Part shown: piece by piece, positions 1-11,471 of the stretch
Layout: each line of letters begins with the position of its first letter
Position numbering within the stretch: the first letter of the stretch is position 1
Source of the DNA: Notolepis coatsorum
Taxonomy: Eukaryota > Chordata > Actinopteri > Aulopiformes > Paralepididae
Direction: 5' to 3'
Assembly: GCA_963971535.1 (NCBI GenBank)
Contig: OZ020593.1
Span: 39,543,108-39,607,107 of the forward strand
Length of the DNA stretch: 64,000 nucleotides
The notes under the pieces: generated by a model
What the model saw: only the letters and a program-made list of their open reading frames with translations
Databases searched by the model: none
What the model was told of the DNA's origin: nothing
Translations under genes and position numbers: made by a program

Positions 1-134
<134 letters not shown>

Positions 135-992
135 CTCCCCAGGCAGCCAATGCATCTGTTATATTATACTGTATTTGGTTGCTGTCCCTCATTTTGGTAA
201 TTGGGTGTTGGAATCATGCAAAAGCTGTGTGTCTGTGTGTCATCCACTGTGTCATCCACTGTGTCTCAATGAATAGGTTTCCTTTCAGGTGAACGGACAG
301 CAGAACCTGGAGAACTGAACCTGAGCCTGGCTACTGGCCATTGAAAGCTATTGAGTGGTACAATTCTAAGATAAGATTCTGAGAAGGAAAAAAAAACAAC
401 GCATAACCTACCTCTGTGGTTCTCAACCTGGTGGTACTATATTTATTTATTTCTAGTTGCGGCGGCGCGATAGTTAGATAACCTGGTGGGGAACAACCAG
501 GAGATCACTGTGACAGAGAGTAATGCAGTCTAAACAGTCATACATATTTTATTCAACGTCAGCCCTGATCATAACAATTTTTTTTAGATAAAACTTTCTT
601 TTGTAATGTCAGATAAAAAATGAAATACTCCCACTCTTCTGAAAAGAGTTGTTGTTAAATCTGACATTACAAAAAAACTAAAAACCATCAAAATCAGTGT
701 TGTTGCTAATCATTGACACATGATATATTGAAAATATTTCACTTTTTGTGTGTGTTTTTTTTACAATAATTTGTGATGCCCATCACAAACACTGGCATTT
801 AAAGGGTCAAAATAAAAAAAATGCTTGCACCAGAATGCAGGAAATTAAGTCTTTTTAACAAAAACAATTCTGGTGGGGGACCCCCAGACCCCCCACTTAA
901 AAAGTGGCCTGACTGGGGCTATATTTCACACTATATTTCCCAGTCTGAATTATTTCCCCAGTCCGGCCCTGCTTATGTGAGTTGTCAATGGA

Positions 993-1176
<184 letters not shown>

Positions 1177-1589
1177 TGAGAGAGTGTGAGATAGTGAGAG
1201 TGTGAGAGAGAGAGATTGGATGAAATACTGTACAGTTGTTATTGTGTTCATAATGTTCTCATTTGCTGTGTGATAATGATGGTTATTATTCTGTTATTAA
1301 TGTTCTCACTGTGTGTGTGTCACTTACTGTGTGTGTGAGAGAGTGTGTATGTGTGTGAGAGAGAGAGAGAGCCAGTGGCACTTCCTCACCAAATGTGAAA
1401 AATATAAATATATTAGAGAAACGCATTTTAAAAACTTGAATTAATAAAAAAAAAAGCTTTCTCGCACTACCAGATACAGAAAAACTACCAGTCCTACTAG
1501 GGGAGGACTCAACAAGCTGTGAGCTAGCAGCAGCATATGTTGCTGCCTGCCACAAACTGAGGGACAGTGAGTGACAGTCACCTGACATG

Positions 1590-1735
1590 TTTACGCCGTA
1601 ATACTTGATGTTTTATTTTACGATGATATTTTGTATGTACTTATATCTGTTTGTAATCCATGTTTATGTTTAATATTGCTTTGGCAACATGTAGAAGTAC
1701 GTCATGCCAATAAAGCCATTTGAATTGAATTGAAT

Positions 1736-1741
<6 letters not shown>
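1590..1741 (+). mobile_element. Probable LINE 3' tail fragment
   Basis: The stretch ends in catgccaataaagccattt followed by (GAATT)n units. That is the usual layout of a fish non-LTR retrotransposon 3' end: polyadenylation signal plus short tail repeats. No coding region is left. The clade is not certain. It sits inside the hAT element, so it is a nested insertion or part of that element's cargo. Confidence 0.4.

Positions 1742-1821
<80 letters not shown>
1742..1821. repeat. (GA)n microsatellite
   Basis: Forty GA units directly abutting the (GAATT)n tail of the LINE-like fragment; it probably grew from that tail. Confidence 0.95.
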
Positions 1822-1826
<5 letters not shown>

Positions 1827-2127
1827 AATTAAGTACATTAGCTGAAATACAGTTGTTCTTAATTATCTCACTTGCTATGTGAGAATGTTAGTTATTATGT
1901 TCTCAATGCCCAATGCATTGTATGAGAATTGTGTGGAAGAGTTTGCTAGGTCTAGTGCTACCCCTTTGTACATTGTGGCTGTGTCTGACTAAAGTTAACA
2001 ATAAATAATGTTATTAGGAATAAATTTGCCTCCTGCGTAAACTGTGCATAGCTGGTGGTACTTGGAGAGCCAGCTATGTTCTCAGGTGGTACTTGGTGTA
2101 AAAAGGTTGAGAACCACTGACCTACCT

Positions 2128-2895
2128 AACTGGGCGGTCGCACTGATTGCATGAATGTGTCACTCTCAGACAGAAATGTATTAATTTTGAATCCATTATC
2201 TACCTGCCGATGAGTTGCGTTGCATTTCAGCTATCAGTGAATCAAAATATATACACTGAAATCACATTTCTACCAAGCAGGAATGTTTTAGGCTATAGGC
2301 TAGGCGACGCTAGATACAACAGATTTTACGAGTGTCTTCCGTTTGATACAGCCAGGGGATCCTTTGCAACGATAAAAATGCAATATGCAATCAATGTGAC
2401 GGCAGCATAATAGTTAATAAAATAAAAGCGTTGCCTCTGCATCACAGAGCTTAGAGGGAGACTCCACTGACTGATGGCTTCATCAGCCTATGGCACGACC
2501 TCAAAGCTCACGGACCAGATTGTTTTGATGTGACACACCTCGTTTGGCATAGAGGCCCATGGCGCCATGCCAGCTCTGCAACTCAGCCCCATGCCAACTG
2601 TCACGGTTAAGGGCAGGGCAGGTGTTACTCAATTTCACACAAGATTAGGCCCTTTCAATGCGGTCTTGTGTTGTACAGTAAGTTACACTTAATAAGTCAC
2701 CGACGATGATGACGTGGATTGATTGACAGTCCCTAATGGGATTTCCATTGTTTGGCATCCCCAGACTATTACTGATACGACAGTGAAATTGTCGAAACGC
2801 TGTGGTTTGAATACCGCTGATGAAGTTTGTCGTATGTCAAACCTTCTTTCCTCCGCCTTTTATCCCTCACCTGCATACATAAAAACTACACCATA
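2128..2895. other. Unannotated single-copy-looking stretch
   Basis: Between the hAT element and the solo LTR I see no long open frame, no tRNA-like boxes and no terminal repeats. Short frames of about 87 codons exist but have no recognisable protein character. Confidence 0.6.
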
Positions 2896-2900
2896 CTATC

Positions 2901-3446
2901 TGTTACGTATTACTTTCACATGGTGGAGGGAATACTTACTGTCTGTGGTGCATATTCACATTGTGGTTGTAGTGTGTTGTCACTAATGGTAATGGGTGGT
3001 TTAATTGACACACTCTTGTTTGTTTTGCTTGTCACTAAAATGGCCGCTTCTCTAATTATCACAGGTGTGGTGATGAGGCACCACGGCCTACAAAAGCAGA
3101 GCAGAGTGGAAGCTGCAGCAGTTCTAGTTCCCAAGCTCTCGTCACAGCTGCCTCTCGGTTCTCGTCACAGCTCTCCAGAGTCTCACCTGAAGAGCTCACT
3201 TGTGCTCACACTGCCTTTTCACCATTTTTGCCTTTTGCTGCTTGACCATTTTTGTTGCTTTATTTTTGGACCATGTGCTTTACTTTAATTATATCCTGAA
3301 CTAGGGAGTCTGGAGCACCCAGCTCCCCATTCTTTTTGCAGTTGTGCCAATAAATATAGTTATTTTTGGATACTTGTCTGTTGTCCTGTATCCACCACTT
3401 TACATTCAAGGCCTAAACGAGACATATTTTAGGATTGAACGTAACA
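2901..3446 (+). mobile_element. Solo LTR, 546 bp, with 5-bp TSD
   Basis: The segment starts tgttacgt and ends acgtaaca, a perfect 8-bp inverted terminus with the TG...CA ends of an LTR. The same 5 bp, ctatc, flank it at 2896-2900 and 3447-3451. A polyadenylation signal aataaa lies at 3349-3354 near the 3' side, which sets the orientation as plus. No second LTR or internal coding region is present, so this is a solo LTR left by LTR-LTR recombination. A 5-bp duplication fits Ty3/gypsy, BEL or copia; I cannot choose between them from the LTR alone. Confidence 0.85.
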
Positions 3447-3505
3447 CTATCTAATAAAGACATGTCATGAACGGCTCCTCCTCCTACCTCCAGTCAATGG
3501 TTTCT

Positions 3506-6500
3506 AACTACACATACACACTCTTGAGACCCCTACGCTCTGCATCTTATAACTACACACCCTTGAGACCCCTACGCTCTGCATCTTCTAACTACACACC
3601 CTCGAGACCCCTACGCTCTGCATCTCCTAACTACAGACCCTTGAGACCCCTACGCTCTGCATCTTCTAACTACACACACTCGAGACCCCCACCCTCTGCA
3701 TATTCTAACTACACACCCTCGAGACCCCTACACTGTGCATCTTTTAACTACACACCCTCGAGACCCCTACACTCTGCATCTTCTAACTACACACCCTCGA
3801 GACCCCTACTCTCTGCATCTTCTAACTCCACACCCTCAAGACCCCCACCCTCTGCATCTTCTAACTACACACCCTTGAGACCCCCACCCTCTGCATCTTC
3901 TAACTACACACTCTCGAGACCCCTACGCTCTGCATCTTCTAACTACACACCCTCGAGACCCCTACGCTCTGCATCTTCTAACTACACGCCCTCAAGACCC
4001 CTACGCTCTGCATCTTCTAACTACACACCCTCGAGACCCCTACGCTCTGCATCTTCTAACTACACACCCTCGAGACCCCTACACTGTGCATCTTCTAACT
4101 ACACACCCTCGAGACCCCTACACTCTGCATCTTCTAACTACACACCCTCGAGACCCCTACGCTCTGCATCTTCTAACTCCACACCCTCAAGACCCCCACC
4201 CTCTGCATCTTCTAACTACACACCCTTGAGACCCCTATGCTCTGCATCTTCTAACTACACACTCTCGAGACCCCTACGCTCTGCATCTTCTAACTACACA
4301 CCCTCGAGACCCCTACGCTCTGCATCTTCTAACTACACACCCTCAAGACCCCCACCCTCTGCATCTTCTAACTACACACCCTCGAGACCCCTACGCTCTG
4401 CATCTTCTAACTACACACCCTCGAGACCCCTACGCTCTGCATCTTCTAACTACACGCCCTCGAGACCCCTGCGCTCTGCATCTTCTAACTACACACCCTC
4501 AAGACCCCCACCCTCTGCATCTTCTAACTACACACCCTCGAGACCCCTACGCTCTGCATCTTCTAACTACACACCCTCGAGACCCCTATGCTCTGCATCT
4601 TCTAACTACACGCCCTCGAGACCCCTACGCTCTGCATCTTCTAACTACACACCCTCGAGACCCCTACGCTCTGCATCTTCTAACTACACATCCTCGAGAC
4701 CCCTACACTGTGCATCTTCTAACTACACACCCTCGAGACCCCTACACTCTGCATCTTCTAACTACACACCCTCGAGACCCCTACGCTCTGCATCTTCTAA
4801 CTACACACCCTCAAGACCCCTACGCTCTGCATCTTCTAACTACACGCCCTTGAGACCCCTATGCTCTGCATCTTCTAACTACACACTCTCGAGACCCCTA
4901 CGCTCTGCATCTTCTAACTACACACCCTCGAGACCCCTACGCTGTGCATCTTCTAACTACACACCCTCGAGACCCCTACACTCTGCATCTTCTAACTACA
5001 CACCCTCGAGACCCCTACGCTCTGCATCTTCTAACTCCACACCCTCAAGACCCCCACCCTCTGCATCTTCTAACTACACACCCTTGAGACCCCTATGCTC
5101 TGCATCTTCTAACTACACACTCTCGAGACCCCTACGCTCTGCATCTTCTAACTACACACCCTCGAGACCCCTACGCTCTGCATCTTCTAACTACACACCC
5201 TCAAGACCCCCACCCTCTGCATCTTCTAACTACACACCCTCGAGACCCCTACGCTCTGCATCTTCTAACTACACACCCTCGAGACCCCTACGCTCTGCAT
5301 CTTCTAACTACACGCCCTCGAGACCCCTGCGCTCTGCATCTTCTAACTACACACCCTCAAGACCCCCACCCTCTGCATCTTCTAACTACACACCCTCGAG
5401 ACCCCTACGCTCTGCATCTTCTAACTACACACCCTCGAGACCCCTATGCTCTGCATCTTCTAACTACACGCCCTCGAGACCCCTACGCTCTGCATCTTCT
5501 AACTACACACCCTCGAGACCCCTACGCTCTGCATCTTCTAACTACACATCCTCGAGACCCCTACACTGTGCATCTTCTAACTACACACCCTCGAGACCCC
5601 TACACTCTGCATCTTCTAACTACACACCCTCGAGACCCCTACGCTCTGCATCTTCTAACTACACACCCTCAAGACCCCTACGCTCTGCATCTTCTAACTA
5701 CACGCCCTCGAGACCCCTACGCTCTGCATCTTCTAACTCCACACCCTTGAGACCCCTATGCTCTGCATCTTCTAACTACACACTTTCGAGACCCCTACGC
5801 TCTGCATCTTCTAACTACACACCCTCGAGACCCCTACGCTCTGCATCTTCTAACTACACACTCTCGAGACCCCTACGCTCTGCATCTTCTAACTACACAC
5901 CCTCGAGACCCCTACACTCTGCATCTTCTAACTACACACCCTCGAGACCCCTACACTGTGTGCATCTTCTAACTACACACCCTCGAGACCCCTACGCTCT
6001 GCATCTTCTAACTACACGCCCTCAAGACCCCTACACTGTGCATCTTCTAACTACACACCCTCGAGACCCCTACGCTCTGCATCTTCTAACTACACACCCT
6101 CGAGACCCCTACGCTCTGCATCTTCTAACTACACACCCTCGAGACCCCTACACTGTGCATCTTCTAACTACACATCCTCGAGACCCCTACACTGTGCATC
6201 TTCTAACTACACACCCTCGAGACCCCTACACTCTGCATCTTCTAACTACACACCCTCGAGACCCCTACGCTCTGCATCTTCTAACTACACACCCTCAAGA
6301 CCCCTACGCTCTGCATCTTCTAACTACACGCCCTCGAGACCCCTACGCTCTGCATCTTCTAACTCCACACCCTTGAGACCCCTATGCTCTGCATCTTCTA
6401 ACTACACACTTTCGAGACCCCTACGCTCTGCATCTTCTAACTACACACCCTCGAGACCCCTACGCTCTGCATCTTCTAACTACACACTCTCGAGACCCCT

Positions 6501-7850
6501 ACGCTCTGCATCTTCTAACTACACACCCTCGAGACCCCTACACTCTGCATCTTCTAACTACACACCCTCGAGACCCCTACACTGTGTGCATCTTCTAACT
6601 ACACACCCTCGAGACCCCTACGCTCTGCATCTTCTAACTACACGCCCTCAAGACCCCTACACTGTGCATCTTCTAACTACACACCCTCGAGACCCCTACG
6701 CTCTGCATCTTCTAACTACACACCCTCGAGACCCCTACGCTCTGCATCTTCTAACTACACACCCTCGAGACCCCTACACTGTGCATCTTCTAACTACACA
6801 CCCTCGAGACCCCTACACTCTGCATCTTCTAACTACACACCCTCGAGACCCCTACGCTCTGCATCTTCTAACTCCACACCCTCAAGACCCCTACGCTCTG
6901 CATCTTCTAACTACACACCCTCGAGACCCCTACACTCTGCATCTTCTAACTACACACCCTTGAGACCCCTATGCTCTGCATCTTCTAACTACACACTCTC
7001 GAGACCCCTACGCTCTGCATCTTCTAACTACACACCCTCGAGACCCCTACACTCTGCATCTTCTAACTACACACCCTCGAGACCCCTACGCTCTGCATCT
7101 TCTAACTACACACCCTCGAGACCCCTACACTCTGCATCTTCTAACTACACACCCTCGAGACCCCTACGCTCTGCATCTTCTAACTACACACCCTCAAGAC
7201 CCCTAGGCTCTGCGCATCTTCTAACTACACGCCCTCGAGACCCCTACGCTCTGCATCTTCTAACTACACACCCTCGAGACCCCTACGCTCTGCATCTTCT
7301 AACTACACACCCTTGAGACCCCTATGCTCTGCATCTTCTAACTACACACTTTCGAGACCCCTACGCTCTGCATCTTCTAACTACACACCCTCGAGACCCC
7401 TACGCTCTGCATCTTCTAACTACACACCCTCAAGACCCCCACCCTCTGCATCTTCTAACTACACACCCTCGAGACCCCCACCCTCTGCATCTTCTAATTA
7501 CACACCCTTGAGACCCCTACGCTCTGCATCTTCTAACTACACACCCTCGAGACCCCTACACTCTGCATCTTCTAACTACACACCCTCGAGACCCCCACCC
7601 TCTGCATCTTCTAACTACACACCCTCGAGACCCCTACACTCTGCATCTTCTAACTACACACCCTCGAGACCCCCACCCTCTGCATCTTCTAACTACACAC
7701 CCTCGAGACCCCTACACTCTGCATCTTCTAACTACACACCCTCGAGACCCCCACCCTCTGCATCTTCTAACTACACACCCTCGAGACCCCCACCCTCTGC
7801 ATCTTCTAACTACACACCCTTGAGACCCCTATATGCTCTGCATCCTTTGG
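3506..7850 (+). repeat. 39-bp minisatellite, about 111 units
   Basis: The array is built from a 39-bp unit with invariant parts aactacacaccctcgagacc and gctctgcatcttct. Most units hold a ctcgag site. Variants differ mainly at the middle (cctacgctct, cctacactct, cctacactgt, ccccaccctct) and at ctcgag/cttgag/ctcaag. Because 39 is a multiple of three, one frame stays open from 3467 to about 5960 and encodes a 13-residue period (NYTPSRPLRSASS). A 2-bp insertion near 5960, repeated near 6587, then shifts the frame. A second frame is also mostly open, so openness alone does not argue for a gene. The 3' end runs directly into an L2-like LINE coding remnant. Confidence 0.95.
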
Positions 7851-8050
7851 CCGCCTCAGACCCACTCCTATCAGAGCTCCTGGGGGGTCATCAAAGCAAG
7901 CTATTCTCGGTCCTCGCTCCACAATGGTGGAACTAACGCCCCACCACAGTCAGGACCGCTGAAACCTACCCAATTTTCCACCGTTGACTAAAAACACACC
8001 TCTTCAATCAATATCTGAAATAAAATATATATATATTACTGTCTTTTTAC
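7851..8050 (+). pseudogene. L2/CR1-like LINE ORF2 C-terminus (remnant), first part of split element
   Basis: One frame reads SVLAPQWWN, then after a stop VRTAET, and after another stop LKTHLFNQYL. This is the layout of the C-terminal tail of fish L2/CR1-type LINE ORF2 proteins (PxxWNxLP...VRTAxxxxxFxxxLKTHLF). In-frame stops at 7934 and 7987 show it is dead. It continues the reading direction of the minisatellite. The rest of the element, its 3' UTR and tail, is found after the SINE at 8544-8768. The clade call rests on the tail motif listed separately. Confidence 0.65.
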
Positions 8051-8531
8051 AATTTTTTTTTTTTTTATCCACTTTTTCTCCAATTTTCTATATTTTTCTC
8101 CCATCCCAATTTCGTATCATCCAATTCAACCCTGTCACGAACGCTGTTTCTTGCCTCCCACAAGCCGGCTGCAATGTGGACTAAGTCATACATAGCACAA
8201 GTCCCCTCCGGTACTTGAGGTAACAGCAGTCGCATCTTTTCACCTGCGCAGCTCGATCTCTCAGTGGCGAGGAGTAACGTGTGGGAGGCTCACGCTGCCC
8301 CCGACACTTCCTGATTCTACTGCGCAGGCGCACCAACCGACCTGTAGGAGTCGCTGTCCACAACGCCCGATCCCCACCCTTCAGTTTCCCTCCCCGTAAT
8401 ACGGCCAATGTGTATTACTGCGGACGACCAGCTAAACTGAAAACAATGTGGAGAGCTGGATTCGAACACGCGAACCCAGCGTCTCCACATTGGTGGCGAG
8501 TGCCTTGCCCACTACACCACCTAGCCGCCCC
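8051..8531 (-). mobile_element. tRNA-derived SINE with 12-bp TSD
   Basis: On the minus strand the element starts at 8531 with a tRNA-like head. The A-box region is taggtggtgtagtgg and the B box is gttcgaatcc (8458-8467 on plus). These are RNA polymerase III promoter elements. The body is about 480 bp and ends in an A-rich tail (the T run at 8053-8066 on plus). The 12-bp target duplication ctgtctttttac is present at 8039-8050 and 8532-8543. The insertion splits the L2-like LINE. I do not assign a named SINE family. Confidence 0.85.
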
Positions 8532-8543
8532 CTGTCTTTTTAC

Positions 8544-8768
8544 TATTATGTACACTACTACTATGCTACTATACTTATACTACTACTTATCATGCTAATG
8601 TGTCTATACTACTATGCAGTAGTAGTGTAACACTCAAGCTCGATACTTTTTGACGAACAACGCCACTGACCCTTAGCTGCCAGAGAGGTACCTCTCTTGC
8701 TGACTCTTGTTCACAACTTGTAAGTCGCTTTGGATAAAAGCTAAATGACTAAATGTAAATGTAAATGA
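8544..8768 (+). mobile_element. L2-clade LINE 3' UTR and tail, second part of split element
   Basis: This stretch resumes the LINE after the SINE. It ends with taagtcgctttggataaaagc and an (AAATGT)n tail. That tail is the stringent-type 3' end shared by fish L2-clade LINEs and the SINEs they mobilise. The sequence between 8544 and 8700 is rich in actact repeats and non-coding. Confidence 0.7.
8726..8741 (+). promoter_or_regulatory. L2 LINE 3' stem-loop with GGATA loop
   Basis: The sequence cgctttggataaaagc can fold with cgcttt pairing to aaagc(g) around a GGATA loop. In the eel L2 element UnaL2 a stem-loop with this loop is recognised by the element's own reverse transcriptase to start reverse transcription. 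Here it is a relic, since the upstream coding part is broken. Confidence 0.6.
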
Positions 8769-8939
8769 TGCAATCTTAAAACCATCAAAGAACATCAAAT
8801 GCAACCTTCAGGCCTGAAACATGTCAAACCTTCTGGGTTGAAAAGCATGCTAGCTTGTGGAACAGGAAGGCAGCCTGCCGCTCGGCAATAAACACAAGAT
8901 CTTATCTGTGGCTTCGCCGAACTATAGGGAGTAAACACT

Positions 8940-9059
<120 letters not shown>

Positions 9060-9240
9060 AATGCTCATTCGTCCATTCTTTCATGCATGGTGGTGCTGCA
9101 GTTGTTTTCCTCTGGAGCAGTAGAGTCCGGCTAAACTACTGTCTCTTTGGAAGTGTCAGAGGACAGATGTTGGCGGGTGATGATCTCATTCAAAGCCCCG
9201 TGTTGACAGCACAATGTGCTAACAGGCTCAACCCCCCCCC

Positions 9241-9242
<2 letters not shown>

Positions 9243-9285
<43 letters not shown>
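9243..9285. repeat. (CA)n microsatellite
   Basis: A C homopolymer followed by about 21 CA units. Confidence 0.95.
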
Positions 9286-9287
<2 letters not shown>

Positions 9288-9714
9288 ACGGTATATATTA
9301 AATCGCTACAGCACAGTAGGCCAGAACCGCATATTCACTTCACATGGTGTTGATAGTTATCACATTGGGGCAGACAATAGGCAGAGACAGCTGCCTACAA
9401 TATAAGATCTACAGTGGAAGCATTGACTGTAGACATTTTAATTTGTTGTGTTTTTGTCTTCAAGGCGGTTTCACTCCACAACTCGCTTTGTTGATGATTG
9501 ATTTATTGCACAGGATTTCTGTTGAGGAAGATATTTTTGTCACTCAGTTTATTGTCTGGACCTGTCATCCGCCCCCGATTGCGTTGTTTTGCGCAGTTTC
9601 TTTCTTGGACTTTGTCAATACGAAACATAAATATATACAATACGTAATATATTACTTATGGCTATAACATAACATACATTATGTACCTTTTGTTTATATG
9701 TACTTTATTTACAG

Positions 9715-9825
9715 ATTGAGCTGTCAGAGGACAGTGCAACAGCTCAACATGAGTTTTGTACGATCATTGAGGCCATAAAAGGTTTGTTTACACAGGTAAT
9801 GTCTGTGGCCATTGAAATCAAATAA
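9715..9825 (+). other. Candidate terminal exon of a cellular gene
   Basis: A good acceptor (tactttatttacag) at 9701-9714 precedes an open stretch. Read from 9715 it encodes IELSEDSATAQHEFC followed by TIIEAIKGLFTQ and then VMSVAIEIK before a TAA at 9823-9825. That stop overlaps an AATAAA polyadenylation signal at 9821-9826. A donor-like cag|gtaatg at 9795/9796 would allow an internal 81-bp exon instead. About 250 bp upstream another acceptor-like site (tttgtcttcaag) precedes a frame reading FTPQLALLMIDLLHRISVEED. I do not recognise the protein. Short open stretches with splice-like edges occur by chance, so confidence is low. Confidence 0.25.
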
Positions 9826-9830
9826 ATCTG

Positions 9831-10531
9831 TATTTTTTGTTGTGATAGGTTAAGAAAGTTCTAAATGAAATTAGATTATATTGTCAAATAAAGTCAAGAT
9901 TGTACCTTTAATACTGTTTTGTTATAATTATTATCTCCACCAGGAAGAAGCGTGTCTGTGCGTGATTCTATCTGTCTGTGGCTAATCTCGCAAACTACAG
10001 GGTGGATTTGGATGAAACGTCACACATAGGCTGATAGCAGGCCTGAATTCTGAAATAGTTTCCCGATCGGTTAATGAATTTGAATACATTTCCATCATTG
10101 TCCATTGAAATTTATATTCAGTATAAAGTTACATCTTTTGAACGCAAGAGGGTGATACTCCACAGGTTTGCTGCTCAGAGCCTACAGGAATCAGCTCTCT
10201 GGCCCCTGTTTACAACATGCCATAGTGAACCTATTGTTATATTATCGTATAGCTTACGCTCTGCTCTATTGGAACCCTATCCCATATCAATCTAATACTG
10301 AATACATTTCTTCACATGTACACACCCATCCGCCTGGCCACACCCACATCCGCTCCTCTACATAAGTGGGGACGTGGCCATACTAACAGCTACTTCCCTA
10401 TTTTCACCACCGACAAGTGTCTGTATACACCACTTGAGTTTAGTGCCGAAATAGTTGTTGGAAAGGAGCTACGTGGACATTGTATCTTATTTTTCTCTCT
10501 CTCGCCAATTTACGAGAAAAGCTAAGTCATA
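9831..10531. other. Unannotated stretch upstream of the 10.5-kb ORF
   Basis: No coding frame of interest. The part around 9950-10030 (tgtctgtggctaatctcgcaaa...) resembles a widespread animal repeat motif, but I cannot name it. A weak TATA-like element (ctctacataagtgg, near 10356) lies about 175 bases before the next ATG and could be its promoter, or chance. Confidence 0.4.
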
Positions 10532-11230
10532 ATGTCTGCACCTTCGGGGGGTTCGAGCGCTCACAACGTCACCCTTCACCAGCGCTTCTCCATTGCCGCG
10601 TCCGCCGTGCGTCGTGGGGCTGCTCTGACTCCACGGTTGTGGCAGTCAGATACGCTCGGGCGGCGCCCGGTGGTGAGTCTGCCTCTCCGAGGGGCCGTTG
10701 AGCCACCGTCTCCCGTGAGATGGCCTAGTTCCGGCCCTGGTTCCCCCGCCAGTGGACAGTCGGCCGAAAGGCCGACAGCTCCTCTGGTGGCTGGGGATTT
10801 GCAACGCAGACTCTTCGCCTCTGCTCGCTCCCGTCGTAGGGCGATGAGCTGCAGGGGCGAACGGCCTGGCTTTGGGGTTGTGCTGGAGCCGGACGAGAGT
10901 GCTCTTGCCTTGTCTCCGTTTCCGATGGAAACTGAGGATCACATGGAGGGGGCGAGAACGCTCTTGTGTGATGCCCCAGTGGAGACGTATCATTCTCCCC
11001 CTCGGGGTGTGGCAGGGAGTGTTGCGTCTCTTTGGGGTCCCTTGTTCTCCGGTGTTGGGTTAGAACCTCCGACCCTGAGACAAGATGCCCAGCTATCTGT
11101 CGCGTCGGATGGTGGCGCCCGACATGGCAGCCTCCCGTACGTGAGGGACGCAAGTGACGTGGAGGGAAGTACGCAAGGGGAGTTGCTTGCCTTGTTCCTC
11201 GAGCTCATGGCCCGCCGCCGCAGCCGCTAA
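10532..11230 (+). CDS. Unidentified GC-rich ORF, 232 codons
   Basis: The frame starts with an ATG in a fair context (gtcataATGt) right after AT-rich DNA and is much more GC-rich than its surroundings. The product is rich in Ala, Pro, Arg and Ser, with no clear transmembrane segment, zinc knuckle or enzyme motif. It ends MARRRSR. A second open frame (11154-11471) continues in a different register, suggesting one frameshift in a longer protein. I do not recognise the family. A gag-like protein of an LTR or DIRS-type retroelement is possible because such proteins are basic and low-complexity, but nothing in the sequence proves it. No LTR, primer site or polymerase lies next to it. Confidence 0.3.
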   Translation: MSAPSGGSSAHNVTLHQRFSIAASAVRRGAALTPRLWQSDTLGRRPVVSLPLRGAVEPPSPVRWPSSGPGSPASGQSAERPTAPLVAGDLQRRLFASARSRRRAMSCRGERPGFGVVLEPDESALALSPFPMETEDHMEGARTLLCDAPVETYHSPPRGVAGSVASLWGPLFSGVGLEPPTLRQDAQLSVASDGGARHGSLPYVRDASDVEGSTQGELLALFLELMARRRSR

Positions 11231-11471
11231 TGGCGTGGCGTTGCCGCAGCCTCTGCCTGCACCTGTTCCTGATGACATGATAGGTCATCTCTGGCAACGT
11301 CGTCCTGTGAGAGAGACGGGCGTTGTCTGCCCATTCTTCCCTTCAATGGAGGCCTACGTGAAACAGGGACAGGTAATCTCCCGCATCACTGGCCTTACCC
11401 CCGCCTACGTGCCAGTCATGCGGGTGTTCGAAAACTATCTTTTGAAATTAAATGTTCCCCTTAAATTGTAA
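11154..11471 (+). CDS. Possible continuation of the unidentified ORF in another frame
   Basis: The part after about 11225 reads VALPQPLPAPVPDDMIGHLW, then VRETGVVCPFFPSMEAYVK, then ISRITGLTPAYVPVMRVFENYLLKL, and stops at 11469-11471. It looks more protein-like than the alternative frames and directly follows the end of the 232-codon frame, so the two may be one frameshifted coding region. I see no known motif. From 11472 to about 11700 the sequence is AT-rich and empty. Confidence 0.25.
   Translation: MTWREVRKGSCLPCSSSSWPAAAAANGVALPQPLPAPVPDDMIGHLWQRRPVRETGVVCPFFPSMEAYVKQGQVISRITGLTPAYVPVMRVFENYLLKLNVPLKL

Noticed and set aside
3506..7850. Regular repeats considered as a CRISPR array
   Set aside because: Units are directly tandem with no unique spacers, there are no cas genes, and the DNA is from an animal genome.
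10532..11230. Large DNA virus (herpesvirus-like) origin of the GC-rich ORF
   Set aside because: GC content alone suggested it; no viral protein motif or neighbouring viral gene is visible.
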